From JACPNO01 sp963825405 (GTDB lineage Bacteria > Acidobacteriota > Terriglobia > Bryobacterales > Bryobacteraceae): a stretch of DNA of 64,000 nt. The position numbers and the translations under genes were made by a program. How positions within the stretch are numbered: position 1 is the stretch's first letter; the number at the start of each line of letters is the position of its first letter. The notes under the pieces were generated by a model. The model was not told where the DNA came from. It saw nothing but the letters and a program-made list of their open reading frames with translations, and searched no databases. The stretch spans positions 310,001-374,000 of the forward strand of contig CAWGTB010000003.1 in assembly GCA_963825405.1 (NCBI GenBank), written 5' to 3'. Below, in pieces: positions 1 to 9,161 of the stretch.

Positions 1-468
1 CGCAAGACGGTTACGCTCAAGACCACCCTTGGCACCATCAAGATCAAGATGGAGCCGGATTGGGCGCCCAATCACGTGCGCAATTTTCTTCTGCTCTCGT
101 CCACCGGCTGGTACAACGGCACCGCCTTCCACCGCGTCGTCAAGGAATTCGTAGTGCAGGGCGGAATGGCCAACATGCGATATCACATCGCGGACCGGTG
201 GGTGCATCCGCTCAAAGGCGAATTCCGCGCCGACATCAAACACGTTCGCGGCATCGTATCCATGGCGCGCGCCAGCGATCCGGATTCCGCAACGACGTCA
301 TTCTTCCTGATGCTAGGCCCGGCGCCCCATCTGGACGGCCAGTACTCGGCATTCGCCAGAGTCGTCGAAGGATTGGAAATTCTGGACGCGTTTGAGAAAG
401 AAGAAGTGGACGGCGAAACCCCGAAGCGCCGCCTGGAGCTGATCGAAGCGAGTATCGATCCGAACTAA
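1..468 (+). CDS. Peptidylprolyl isomerase, cyclophilin type (5' truncated by window)
   Basis: Cyclophilin-type prolyl cis-trans isomerase, which speeds folding around proline bonds. The frame is open from base 1 and reads RKTVTLKTTLGTIKIKM before an internal Met at 49, so the true start lies outside the window. Family landmarks are visible: FHRVVKEFVVQGG (catalytic Arg region), GIVSMARA, TTSFFLMLGPAPHLDG and the terminal YSAFARVVEGLEILDAF. The protein ends normally at TAA 466-468. It is convergent with the glycerol kinase gene and the two stop codons overlap. Whether it has a signal peptide cannot be judged here. Confidence 0.9.
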   Translation, partial: RKTVTLKTTLGTIKIKMEPDWAPNHVRNFLLLSSTGWYNGTAFHRVVKEFVVQGGMANMRYHIADRWVHPLKGEFRADIKHVRGIVSMARASDPDSATTSFFLMLGPAPHLDGQYSAFARVVEGLEILDAFEKEEVDGETPKRRLELIEASIDPN

Positions 469-1944
469 CTCCGCGCCCGACCCACCGCCGTTTGCCATTC
501 CCCGAAAAGCCGGTCGCGCTCCCCAGCAGGCATCGCAGGTTCAAACCGCCGCTCCGCCCGCCAGAATTGCTGCACTTCCGCCACACTCTTCCAGAAACCC
601 ACCGCCAGGCCCGCCAGATACGCCGCTCCGAGCGCAGTCGTTTCGATATCCACCGGCCGCACAATCGGCCGGTCCAGAATATTCGCCTGAAACTGCAGCA
701 GAAAATTGTTGGCCGCGGCGCCGCCATCCACGCGCAGCTCGCGCAGCGGTTCCCCTGCATCCGCCTCCATGGCCTTCACCAACTCGCGCGTCTGATAAGC
801 GATGCTTTCGAGCGCGGCGCGCACAATATGCGCCTTGCTGGTCGAACGCGTCAGCCCGGTGATGAGCCCGCGCGCGGAGGAATCCCAGTGCGGCGCGCCT
901 AAGCCGACAAACGCCGGCACGAAGTACACGCCGCCATTGTCCGCCACCGAATTCGCCAGCCTTCTCCGAATCCGCCGCGCTCGATACCAGTCCCATTTGA
1001 TCGCGCACCCATTGAATTGCCGCGCCCGCGATGAAGACGCTGCCTTCAATGGCGAAGCGTGCCGTCGCGTCCGGAGACGCAGCGCGCGTAGCCAGCAATT
1101 GATGCCGCGACACCGGCGCGCGGCTGCCCGCATGCATCAGCGCGAAACATCCCGTGCCATAAGTGTTCTTGGAAAGGCCAGCCTCAAAGCAGGCTTGGCC
1201 CGCCAGCGCCGCTTGCTGATCGCCGGCGATTCCGGCAATCGGTATCTCGACGCCAAAATGTTCCGCCGCGATAACGCCCGCCACCGCGCTCGAAGGGGCA
1301 ATGCGCGGCAGCATCGCGCGCGGCACATCAAAAATGCGCAGCAGATCGTCGTCCCACTCGCCGGTGGCGAGGTTCATCAGTAGAGTGCGCGAGGCATTGG
1401 TCGCATCCGTCACATGCTCGCGCCCGTTGCTGAGCTTCCAGATCAGCCAGGTGTCGATGGTGCCGAACAGCAGCCGCCCGTCGCTGGCTTGGCCGCGGGC
1501 ATCGGCGACGTTATCCAGAATCCAGCGGATTTTACTGGCGGAAAAATACGCATCGATCACCAGCCCGGTCTTGGCCGTAATCCCGGCGGCATCCGCCGAT
1601 GCCCGCAGCCTCGCACAGAAATCCGCGGTCCGCCGGCATTGCCACACAATGGCCGGAGCGATAGGCTTTCCCGTCACGCGATCCCAGACCACTGTAGTCT
1701 CGCGCTGGTTGGCGATGCCGGCGGCGGCAATCTCGCGCGGATGAATTCCCGTGCGCCCCAGTACGCGCCGCGCCGCCTCCATCTGCGCGTCCCAGATGGC
1801 TAGCGCGTCCTGCTCTACCCAGCCCGGGTGCGGGTACTGGCAGGGAAACGCCACCGCTTCCATGCCCACCAGCCGCCCCTGCTGATCGTAGAGCGCCGCG
1901 CGGGCGCTGGTGGTTCCTTCATCGAGCGACAGAATGAATGGCAT
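465..1944 (-). pseudogene. glpK: Glycerol kinase, frameshifted
   Basis: FGGY-family glycerol kinase (ATP + glycerol to glycerol-3-phosphate). ATG at 1942-1944 begins MPFILSLDEGTTSARA, the expected phosphate-binding start. The N-terminal frame runs to AIEGSVFIAGAAIQWVRD and then leaves homology; the rest (DNGGVYFVPAFVGLGAPHWD, GLTRSTSKAHIVRAALES, DGGAAANNFLLQFQA) continues in another frame. Removing one G near 960 restores SAADSEK-LANSVADNGG. The repaired length is 492 aa, usual for GlpK (about 500). It ends at TAG 465-467, overlapping the cyclophilin stop. No other lesion is seen, so this is either a very recent mutation or a one-base sequence error. Confidence 0.88.
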
Positions 1945-1989
1945 GCAGAGCTATTACAGAATACACGCTGCCGCTAACTCTAGTTAACA

Positions 1990-3906
1990 GTGGCCGCGTT
2001 ACCCAATTCCGATCTTGTCTTTTTTGGCCACAATGCTAAATTCGTCCCCAGCGGTTTACACGTGGCCAAACCTGATAACACGATAGCCGGCGAAGAACTG
2101 CTCGAATCCGAATCGGAAGTCGTCACCGAGGAATCCAGATCCGAATGGTCCTGGACCGCGGAGGACAAGGGCGAAACAGCCCACGCGGCGGCCGAAGATC
2201 TGGACCTGACCCCGGGCGTAGAAACGGGCGGTGGCGACCTGATGAAGGTCTACCTGCGTGAGTTGGCCCGCTTTCCACGGCTCACTCGCGAAGGGGAGCT
2301 CGAAACGGCACGCCGCATCGATCAGGGCCAGGCGCGCATTTCGCGCACGCTCTCGCGCTGCTCCGTGGTGATCCAGGAAATTCTCGAGCTGGCAGCAGAA
2401 GTGCAAGCCGGCGCCACTCCGGCGCGCGAAGTTCTGGCGGTGCCCGAATTCGCCGCCGCCGATGAACCCGTCGATCCCCAAACCGACGAGTTCGAACGAT
2501 CCGTCGCCCGCATTTCCGAGCTGCACGCTGAAATCCTGAACCAGACCCGCGCGCTCGCCGCCATGCCGGAAAAAACTTCCGCCGCTGAGCGCCGTCACTT
2601 GCGCTGGCAACTGGGCCGCCAGACCGTCGCGCTGAGCCGCATGGTTCGCGTGCTGCCCCTGCAGAATGGCGCGCAACGGCGCCTCATTGCCCGCCTGCGC
2701 TCCGCCGCTGGCCAGAAAAACGCTAGCGCTTCGCCGGAACTGCGGCACGCCGTCGACATCGTAGGCCGCACTGAACAGCAAGTGGCGGCGGCACGCAAGC
2801 AGCTCATCGAAGCCAATCTGCGCCTCACCATCAGCATCGCCAAGCGGTATGCGGGCCGCGGCCTGCAATTGCTCGATCTCATCCAGGAAGGCAATATCGG
2901 CCTGATGAAGGCCGTCGATAAGTTCGATTACCAGCGCGGCTATCGCTTCTCGACCTACGCCACCTGGTGGGTGCGTCAATCGATCATCCGCGCCATCGCC
3001 GATCGCGGACGCACCATTCGCGTGCCGGTCCATATTCTGGACGCCGTCAACCGCCTAGTTCGCGCCTCTCGCGAGTTTGTGCAGGAAGTCGGACGCGAGC
3101 CAGAAGACCGCGAATTGGCGGAGCGCATGAAGCTCGAGCTGCCGCAGGTCCGCCAGTTGCGCAGCGTGGCTCACCAGGAACCGATTTCGCTCGAAGCGCC
3201 CGCCGTCACCGGCGAAGATTCGCGTCTGGGTGATTCCATCGAAGACCCCACTGCCGTATCTCCCTGGCAGAAAATGGTGTACCTCAACCTGCAGAAGCAG
3301 ACCGCCAAAGCCCTCAGCATGTTGTCGCCGCGCGAAGCCAAAGTGCTGGCGCTGCGCATGGGCCTCGATGGCGGCGGCCGCGAGCGCACCTTGCAGGAAG
3401 TCAGCGAAGCGCTCGAACTCACCGGTGAGCGCGTGCGTCAGATCGAAGTCGGAGCCCTGCGCAAACTGCGCGCTCCCCATCGCAGCAACGGTCTGCGGCC
3501 TTTTGTAGAAGACGGCGTAGTGCGTCGCGAGACCCTGGACCAAGTGGTGTCCACACAGCGCCAGCAGGGTGCCGCATCCACTGGTCCGAAACGCCGCGGC
3601 CGTCCCAAACTACAGCCGCCGGTGTGGACGCCTACCCATATCAGCGAGCCGCAGCGGTTCGCGATGGTCGCGCGCGACGATGCCGGATCGCGCCGTCCTG
3701 TTTCTGTTTTCCCCGAATTCCTCAATGCGATTCAGATTCGCGTTTCGGTCACCGACGAGTACGGCGTAATCGAGCTGGTAATGCCCAAATGCGTCGAGAC
3801 GGCGATGATCCGCTTCGACAGTCCGCGCGCAGCGAGCGGCCCGGCAGCCACCCGCTTCGCCGAAGAAATTGCCAATCCCCCGGAATTGTTCCGCCCAGTG
3901 GGATAA
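1990..3906 (+). CDS. RNA polymerase sigma-70 family factor with long C-terminal extension
   Basis: Primary or group 2 sigma factor directing RNA polymerase to promoters. With the GTG at 1990 it is 638 aa. Region 1.2 is near residues 84-100 (LMKVYLREL), a spacer follows, region 2 is 273-345 (NLRLTISIAKRYAGRG, DLIQEGNIGLMKAVDKFDY, RFSTYATWWVRQSI), region 3 about 353-430, region 4 about 442-495 (LSPREAKVLALRMG, LTGERVRQIEVGALRKLR). Sigma factors normally stop soon after that motif; here about 140 residues follow, with KRRGRPK (534-540), an AT-hook-like core, and a folded-looking tail. Start is uncertain: GTG 2062 is an alternative. Divergent from glpK. Confidence 0.88.
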   Translation: MAALPNSDLVFFGHNAKFVPSGLHVAKPDNTIAGEELLESESEVVTEESRSEWSWTAEDKGETAHAAAEDLDLTPGVETGGGDLMKVYLRELARFPRLTREGELETARRIDQGQARISRTLSRCSVVIQEILELAAEVQAGATPAREVLAVPEFAAADEPVDPQTDEFERSVARISELHAEILNQTRALAAMPEKTSAAERRHLRWQLGRQTVALSRMVRVLPLQNGAQRRLIARLRSAAGQKNASASPELRHAVDIVGRTEQQVAAARKQLIEANLRLTISIAKRYAGRGLQLLDLIQEGNIGLMKAVDKFDYQRGYRFSTYATWWVRQSIIRAIADRGRTIRVPVHILDAVNRLVRASREFVQEVGREPEDRELAERMKLELPQVRQLRSVAHQEPISLEAPAVTGEDSRLGDSIEDPTAVSPWQKMVYLNLQKQTAKALSMLSPREAKVLALRMGLDGGGRERTLQEVSEALELTGERVRQIEVGALRKLRAPHRSNGLRPFVEDGVVRRETLDQVVSTQRQQGAASTGPKRRGRPKLQPPVWTPTHISEPQRFAMVARDDAGSRRPVSVFPEFLNAIQIRVSVTDEYGVIELVMPKCVETAMIRFDSPRAASGPAATRFAEEIANPPELFRPVG

Positions 3907-3913
3907 TCGGGGA

Positions 3914-4348
3914 ATGTTCTTTCGCCGTTCCCGGCCCAAAAATTTTTCTTTCAACGAGCACTTGCAGAAACTGCGCGACGCCGGCTTTACCGTGGCCACT
4001 CCCGCTAACGGCCGCGTCCTGGTGAGCCGCAATAACTGCGCCGCCGTGATCGAGGACGTCCCCGATTCGCCGCCCCGCATTGCGGAGCGCGCCGGATTGC
4101 TCGCAGGCAACGAAATCGCATCGCTGGTGGATGGAGGTTTTCAGAAATTCTTCCGGACACCGAGCGGTAAATCCTTGCCCGCGCTAGCCGAGGAACTGGA
4201 AGCCGTGCACGCCTTCGAAGAAGATCTTTACGAAACCCTGGGCATCACCACGCTGTACAACGAAGCGCTGGGAACGGTTTCGACGTTTTCGCAATATGAC
4301 CGTGTGAAGGATCGCGATCGCGGCGTAGCAAAACGCGCCTGGGAATAG
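3914..4348 (+). CDS. Conserved hypothetical protein
   Basis: A 144-aa soluble protein of unknown role. ATG 3914 is preferred over an upstream in-frame ATG at 3869 because it lies just past the sigma factor stop and is preceded by GGGGA. The protein starts MFFRRSRPKNFSFNEHLQ, has a small beta-rich first half (GFTVATPANGRVLVSRNNCAAVIED) and a helical acidic second half (LPALAEELEAVHAFEEDLYETLG). No signal peptide, membrane segment or catalytic motif is seen. It follows the sigma factor by 7 nt, so the two are probably co-transcribed. Confidence 0.75.
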   Translation: MFFRRSRPKNFSFNEHLQKLRDAGFTVATPANGRVLVSRNNCAAVIEDVPDSPPRIAERAGLLAGNEIASLVDGGFQKFFRTPSGKSLPALAEELEAVHAFEEDLYETLGITTLYNEALGTVSTFSQYDRVKDRDRGVAKRAWE

Positions 4349-4355
4349 ACTCCAA

Positions 4356-5907
4356 CTACATTGACGGCGGCATAGTAACGGCAGGCGCCGTTTTGCCGCG
4401 CGTAGCCGGATCATTGCGCTGGCTGGTTACTGTGGACGGCTGCTTGCGCACCTGATCGAAATATTGCTGCACGAATTGCTGGAACACTACCGGCACTTCG
4501 TCGCGATTGAGATCGCCCCCGGCATCGGTATGCGCTGCGCTGGATTTCGTGTACTGCGTCCGCAGCTGCTGCTGGCTGGACTGGACTTCAACGGTCACCT
4601 CGCCCACCACATTCGCCGACCGCTTGCCGATGATCTCGCTGATCTTGCCCATGGCGGCGATTTGCTCGGCCAGGCGCGCGTCTTTGTTGCCATCCTGGCT
4701 GCCAATACCGCTGCCGGGCTGGCTGGCCGATTGTGGATCGGCTGACTGGCCGCCGCTCTTGGCCTGCTGGCTCTGGCCGTTTTCGCCTTCACCCTCGGCT
4801 TGCTGGCCCTGCGCGTCGCCCGATTCCTTGCCGGTTTGCTGGCCCGGGTTCTGCGAGCCCTTCTGTCCCTGATTGTTTTGCCCCTGCTTGGCGTTGCTCG
4901 CGTTCTGGCCCGGTGAAGATTGCTGCTGCGATCCGGCGGGGCTCTGCGACTGCCGCATTTTCGACATCACGTTCGCCATCGCTTCCTTGAGCTTGGACAT
5001 AAGGCTGGAATTTTCGCCGGAGTTGGCCGCCGACGGCTGTTTTCCGTCAGCGCCCTTCTGCGCGCCCTGCTTGTCACCAGCCTGCCCGGCGGCGGAAGGA
5101 TCGCCCGTGTTGCCGTCAGCCGATTCGGAGGACGCGGAATCGCCCGCCTCGCCTTCCATCTTTTCCGAGCCTGGCGCGGAGCCTTTGGATTTCGAAGGGC
5201 TTTCGTTTTTCGCCAACGGATCGTTCACGGCGTCGGGAACGCCCACGGTGTCGAGCGCGGAATCGGATGCGGGATCCAGTTGCCCGGAGTCCTTGGCCTC
5301 GGTATCGGGTAGCGAGAGGCCGGTCGGCTTCGGAGACTCGGGCCGGCTGCCGGCGTTCTTTTTGCCCAGGGCGATTTCGTCAGGTGCGCTTGCGCCAAAA
5401 CGATCCATCAGCAGCCGGGCCAGGGGCGCGCGCAATTCCAGATTGCGCTCCAGGCCGTAGCGTAAGGCGAATAATCCCGTAGCCAGAAGACCCAGCGCGG
5501 CGACGGCATAAATCGCCCGCGGCATTTCGAGCGGCAGCGCCTGCGCGATGTCGACATCCCGCGCGATCTTTTCGGCTTGCGCGATTTGCGCCGTGCGCAT
5601 CGCATCTCGCGGCTCCGTCCCGCTGAAAATGCAGCGCCGTCGAAAGCGAATCGGCCAGTTTCAGACGGTGATCGATCACCTGCGCCACGCGATACGCCGA
5701 CGGTGTGCCGCGCACGGTGCGGTACAGAACCAGGCCAAACGTGGCGAGTAGAACCACGGTGAGCAGCCGCCAGTCCAGAAGTTGCGTGCCCGCCAGCAGG
5801 AGCAATACGATCCCGCCGAGTGCGACACTGAGGGCGTTGGCGCTTTGAGCGACAATCTGATTGCGCAAATAGCGGCGGCGCGCCCCGTCGATCAGTTCCG
5901 GAATCAT
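4356..5907 (-). pseudogene. Membrane protein with Gln/Ser/Gly-rich low-complexity domain, frameshifted
   Basis: Unknown membrane protein. The N-terminal frame (ATG 5907) gives two hydrophobic segments (ALGGIVLLLLAG and LTVVLLATFGLVLY) and VAQVIDHRLKLADSLSTALHFQ. Continuity then moves to a second frame that begins MRTAQIAQAEKIARD at 5600, has a third membrane segment (AIYAVAALGLLATGLFAL), then about 220 residues very rich in Q, S, G, N, A and D, and a structured end with EIIGKRSANVVGEVTVEV. One extra base near 5610 explains the break; the repaired length is about 517 aa. Divergent from the sigma54 activator, with 84 bp between. Function not recognised. Confidence 0.7.
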
Positions 5908-5991
5908 CGGCCTATTTCATTATCGCTCACCCTCAGCCAGACGCAGGGCGGAAAGGCGGCGGGTACCGCAATTTTACGTCCAGACGCTAGA

Positions 5992-7410
5992 ATGAAACAA
6001 GACGTGGACAAACCATTACGAGTTCTGATTGTTGACGACGAAGCCAGCCAACGCACAGGTTTAGCGGGCATGGTGGACGCTTGGGGCATGACGCCGGAAA
6101 CCGCCTCCGGCGGCGCCGAAGCCCTGGACAAAATGTCCGCATTTTCTCCCGATGTCATTGTGACCGACCTGAACATGGACGGCATGGACGGCTACCAACT
6201 CCTCGAAAAGCTAAGGGAATCGGGCGACGCTCCGCCGGCTATCGTGCTCACGGCTTTCGGCAATATCGAAACCGCCGTGAAAACCGTGAAAGACCTGGGC
6301 GCCTACTGGTTCCTGGAAAAACCGGTGCAGGCCGGCGTGTTGCAAGTTCTGCTGCGCCGCGCCGCCGCGCATAGCCAGCTCACCAACACCAACCGGAATC
6401 TGCAGCGGCAACTGCAATACAAAGGCGCGATGGGAGAGCTGGTGGGCGCTTCCGCCAAAATGCAGGAGATTTTTTCGCTGCTGCAGCTCGCCGGTCCAAC
6501 CAATGCCTGCGTGCTGATTTCGGGCGAAAGCGGCACCGGCAAGGAACTCGCTGCCCGCACCATCCATGCGCTCAATCCGCGCCGTCAGGGACCTTTTTTC
6601 GCCATCAACTGCGCGGCCCTGCCGGAGAGCCTGATCGAATCGGAATTGTTTGGCCACGAGAAAGGCTCTTTCACCGGCGCCGCCGAACGTCGCGCCGGCT
6701 GCTTTGAGGTGGCGCAGAACGGCACGCTGCTGCTGGATGAAATCGGTGAAATGCCCATTCTTACCCAGGCCAAACTGCTGCGTGTTTTAGAGGATTCGAA
6801 AGTGCGCCGCCTTGGCGGCAAAACTGAATTCGAAGTGGACGTGCGCGTAGTCGCGGCGACCAATAAAGTCCCCGATGAAGCCGTGCGCGGCGGCCACTTG
6901 CGCGAGGATCTTTACTACCGCCTCAACGTGTTCCACATCCACCTGCCTGCGTTGCGCGAGCGCAAGGAAGATATCCCGCTCATCGCCGAATCGCTGCTGG
7001 CCGATCTCAATCGCAAGCATGGCTGCAAGGTCAGTGATCTTTCCGAAGGCGTAGCCGATGCTTTCCAGCGCCACAATTGGCCCGGCAACGTGCGTGAGCT
7101 GCGCAATATTCTGGAACGTGCCGTGATTCTGGCCGGGGAAGGTACGATCGAGCAGAAACATCTGCCGCCGCCATTCTACGGACGAACGCCGCTGGTGGTG
7201 CCGGACGCCTCCGCCGGAACAAGCGGGCCGGATTCCATTGAATTCAACGTAGGGACCACAGTATCGGACGCGGAAAAAGGCCTGATTCTACGCACGCTCG
7301 AGCACACCAAGAACAACAAAACTCGCGCCGCCGATATTCTGGGAATCAGCCTCAAAACGCTGCACAACAAACTGAAGGAATACGGCGCCAAAGACGTCAC
7401 CGGCGCGTAA
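5992..7410 (+). CDS. Sigma54-dependent response regulator (NtrC/AtoC type)
   Basis: Activator of sigma54 promoters. 472 aa from ATG 5992; an upstream in-frame ATG at 5782 would overlap the divergent gene and add unrelated sequence. Receiver domain residues 9-125 with DD15-16, phospho-acceptor Asp59 (VIVTDLNMDG) and Lys in FLEKPV. AAA+ domain has GESGTGKE, ELFGHEKGSFTGA (sigma54-contact loop), LLLDEIGEMP and RLNVFHIHLPALRERKEDIP. C-terminal Fis-type HTH: TRAADILGISLKTLHNKL. No partner histidine kinase is adjacent. It is one of two sigma54 activators in the window and a candidate regulator of the sigma54 promoters near 45.97 and 49.18 kb (inference). Confidence 0.93.
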   Translation: MKQDVDKPLRVLIVDDEASQRTGLAGMVDAWGMTPETASGGAEALDKMSAFSPDVIVTDLNMDGMDGYQLLEKLRESGDAPPAIVLTAFGNIETAVKTVKDLGAYWFLEKPVQAGVLQVLLRRAAAHSQLTNTNRNLQRQLQYKGAMGELVGASAKMQEIFSLLQLAGPTNACVLISGESGTGKELAARTIHALNPRRQGPFFAINCAALPESLIESELFGHEKGSFTGAAERRAGCFEVAQNGTLLLDEIGEMPILTQAKLLRVLEDSKVRRLGGKTEFEVDVRVVAATNKVPDEAVRGGHLREDLYYRLNVFHIHLPALRERKEDIPLIAESLLADLNRKHGCKVSDLSEGVADAFQRHNWPGNVRELRNILERAVILAGEGTIEQKHLPPPFYGRTPLVVPDASAGTSGPDSIEFNVGTTVSDAEKGLILRTLEHTKNNKTRAADILGISLKTLHNKLKEYGAKDVTGA

Positions 7411-7442
7411 CAAAGGGTCCGTACGTTTCACGAATACTCGTT

Positions 7443-7468
7443 GTAGGGGCGGGTTTCAAACCCGCCCG
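7443..7468. repeat. REP-like palindrome (family A), copy 1
   Basis: A 26-bp palindromic element with arms GGCGGGTTT / AAACCCGCC around a single base, preceded by GTAGG. It lies between the convergent sigma54 activator and the NarL-type regulator and could act as a bidirectional RNA hairpin. Two related copies, one partial, lie at 26284-26304 and 26333-26358. Confidence 0.75.
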
Positions 7469-7475
7469 ATTCTCG

Positions 7476-8189
7476 CTATCCCTGGTGCAGGCTCTTGTGA
7501 ATAGCGTAGAGCGCCAGCTCCAGCCGGTCGGAAACGCCCAGCTTGTCGAAAATATTGTGCAGATGGTTCTTCACCGTCTGCTCGCTGATAAACATCTTCC
7601 CGGCCATTTCTTTATTCTTGAATCCCTGTGCCACCAGCGCCACAATCTCGCGCTCCCGCGGACTCAGCGGCGCGCGTTCGCGGCCTTGCCCCATTGTCCC
7701 GTCGTCGCCGGCGGCGAACTGGTGCATCACCGCCGCTGTCGTATGAGAATCGAGCCAGATTTCCCCCGCATGCACCTTGCGGATGCTTTTCAGCAGCAGC
7801 TCAGTCGGGGACCGCTTCAGCACAATACCCGCCGCCCCCAGCCGCATCGCCTGAATAAACTCGTTCTTGTCATCCGAAGCCGTCAGGACGATCACCTTGG
7901 TGCCGCCGGTCTTATTCTGCAGCCTTTGCAGAATGCCCATTCCGCCGGCCCGTGGCATGTTCAGGTCCAGCAAAAGGATGTCGGGGCTGTGTTCCTCAAT
8001 GATCTGCAAAGCTTCCTCGCCATCCCGGGCTTCCGCCACCACCGCGAAATCCTTCTGCAGCGCCAGAATCTGCTTGAGCCCGTCGCGAAAAATCGGATGA
8101 TCGTCGGCAATCGCGATCCGGATCACGGATGCCGGCTTACGTTCCTCCGGCGCTTCGGTGGCGGGTTCCAAGACAGTAGGTTCGCTCAT
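7476..8189 (-). CDS. NarL/FixJ-family response regulator
   Basis: Two-component regulator binding DNA through a LuxR-type HTH. 237 aa. Receiver domain about 22-140: acidic pair DD29-30 (IAIADDHPIFRDG), phospho-acceptor Asp75 (ILLLDLNMPRAGG), Thr in VIVLTASDD and Lys in VLKRSPTE. The usual KP is KR here. HTH at the C terminus: LSPREREIVALVAQGFKNKEMA and SEQTVKNHLHNIFDKLGVSDR. A 21-residue disordered N-terminal lead (EPATEAPEERKPA) precedes the receiver. No cognate kinase lies next to it. Divergent from the TrmB-like gene across 149 bp. Confidence 0.92.
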   Translation of the reverse strand: MSEPTVLEPATEAPEERKPASVIRIAIADDHPIFRDGLKQILALQKDFAVVAEARDGEEALQIIEEHSPDILLLDLNMPRAGGMGILQRLQNKTGGTKVIVLTASDDKNEFIQAMRLGAAGIVLKRSPTELLLKSIRKVHAGEIWLDSHTTAAVMHQFAAGDDGTMGQGRERAPLSPREREIVALVAQGFKNKEMAGKMFISEQTVKNHLHNIFDKLGVSDRLELALYAIHKSLHQG

Positions 8190-8338
8190 GCAGGACTTAC
8201 GGACTGACCCAATTGTAGGAACCTCCTAGTACCCGGTCAACGAAAGTAACCCCTAAGCGTTCCTCGCTTATTGCTTAGTTGCAATCAGAAAGACACCGAA
8301 CTTTCCCTTCCGCCCCTTACTTGATATCGTTATGGGCT

Positions 8339-9157
8339 ATGGGTGACGGGTTTGTTGAGGTAGAGTTCCAGCGGTACTGGAGGCGTCTGCAGCAGCTTGG
8401 CCTAAACGCTTACGAGTCGCGCTCCTACTTGGTGCTGCTGGGTCATCCGCGCTTCAAGGCGCTCGAGCTCGCGGCCCGCGCGCATGTGCCCCGGCAGAAA
8501 ATTTATGAAGTGCTGGACAGCCTGGTCGAGCGCGGATTCGCCCAAGTGGTGCAGGAGAAAACCAAGCTGTTCTCGGCGGTAGAACCGAGCCTCGCCATTC
8601 CCAGCTACCTGGCGCGCCGCCGCCAATTGCTGGAGCACGAAATCACCGATCAAAGCCGCGTCGCCGCCGCCCTCATCGACGACCTGAAGGCCATGTATTC
8701 GGAAGGCCAGGGCGGGCGCGGCACGCTGGATTTTTTGCGCATCGTGACCGAGCCCGCGCAGACCGCCGCCGAATATCAGCGCATGCTCTCGGTGGTAAAA
8801 GCGGAGTATCTGGAATTTTCCCGGCCGCCCTACGCCGTCGATCCTCTTGACGAAAAGCTGGTGAAGCAGGCCCGCTCACGGGGCGTGTGCTGCCGCCTGC
8901 TGATCGAGTCCACCACCCTCGATGAGCAGCACCGCATGCGTCTCGGCGAGTACTCAGGCGCCGGCGTCGACGTGCGCCAGTTCGCGTCGCTGCCGATGAA
9001 GCTGGCTCTGTTTGACGGGCGCCTCGGCATGATCGCCTTGCTCGATCCGGTGATCACGCGGCCCACCTGGACCGCGCTGGTCTTCGATCACGAAGGCATG
9101 GGCGAGGCGATGAAGGGCCTGTTCGACAACTATTGGCAGCGCGGCCACGGCCTGTAA
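8339..9157 (+). CDS. TrmB-family transcriptional regulator
   Basis: Winged-helix regulator of the TrmB type, a family best known from archaeal sugar metabolism. 272 aa from ATG 8339; an ATG 60 nt upstream in frame adds residues without homology. The N-terminal HTH reads LQQLGLNAYESRSYLVLLG, FKALELAARAHVPRQKIYEVLDSLVERGFAQV, a typical TrmB pattern. The C-terminal half (about 120-270) has a PLD-like effector-domain look (LEFSRPPYAVDPLDEKLVKQARSRGV, PMKLALFDGRLGMIALLDP). It sits alone between divergent regulators and a membrane protein, so its target is not evident. Confidence 0.85.
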   Translation: MGDGFVEVEFQRYWRRLQQLGLNAYESRSYLVLLGHPRFKALELAARAHVPRQKIYEVLDSLVERGFAQVVQEKTKLFSAVEPSLAIPSYLARRRQLLEHEITDQSRVAAALIDDLKAMYSEGQGGRGTLDFLRIVTEPAQTAAEYQRMLSVVKAEYLEFSRPPYAVDPLDEKLVKQARSRGVCCRLLIESTTLDEQHRMRLGEYSGAGVDVRQFASLPMKLALFDGRLGMIALLDPVITRPTWTALVFDHEGMGEAMKGLFDNYWQRGHGL

Positions 9158-9161
9158 GCCG

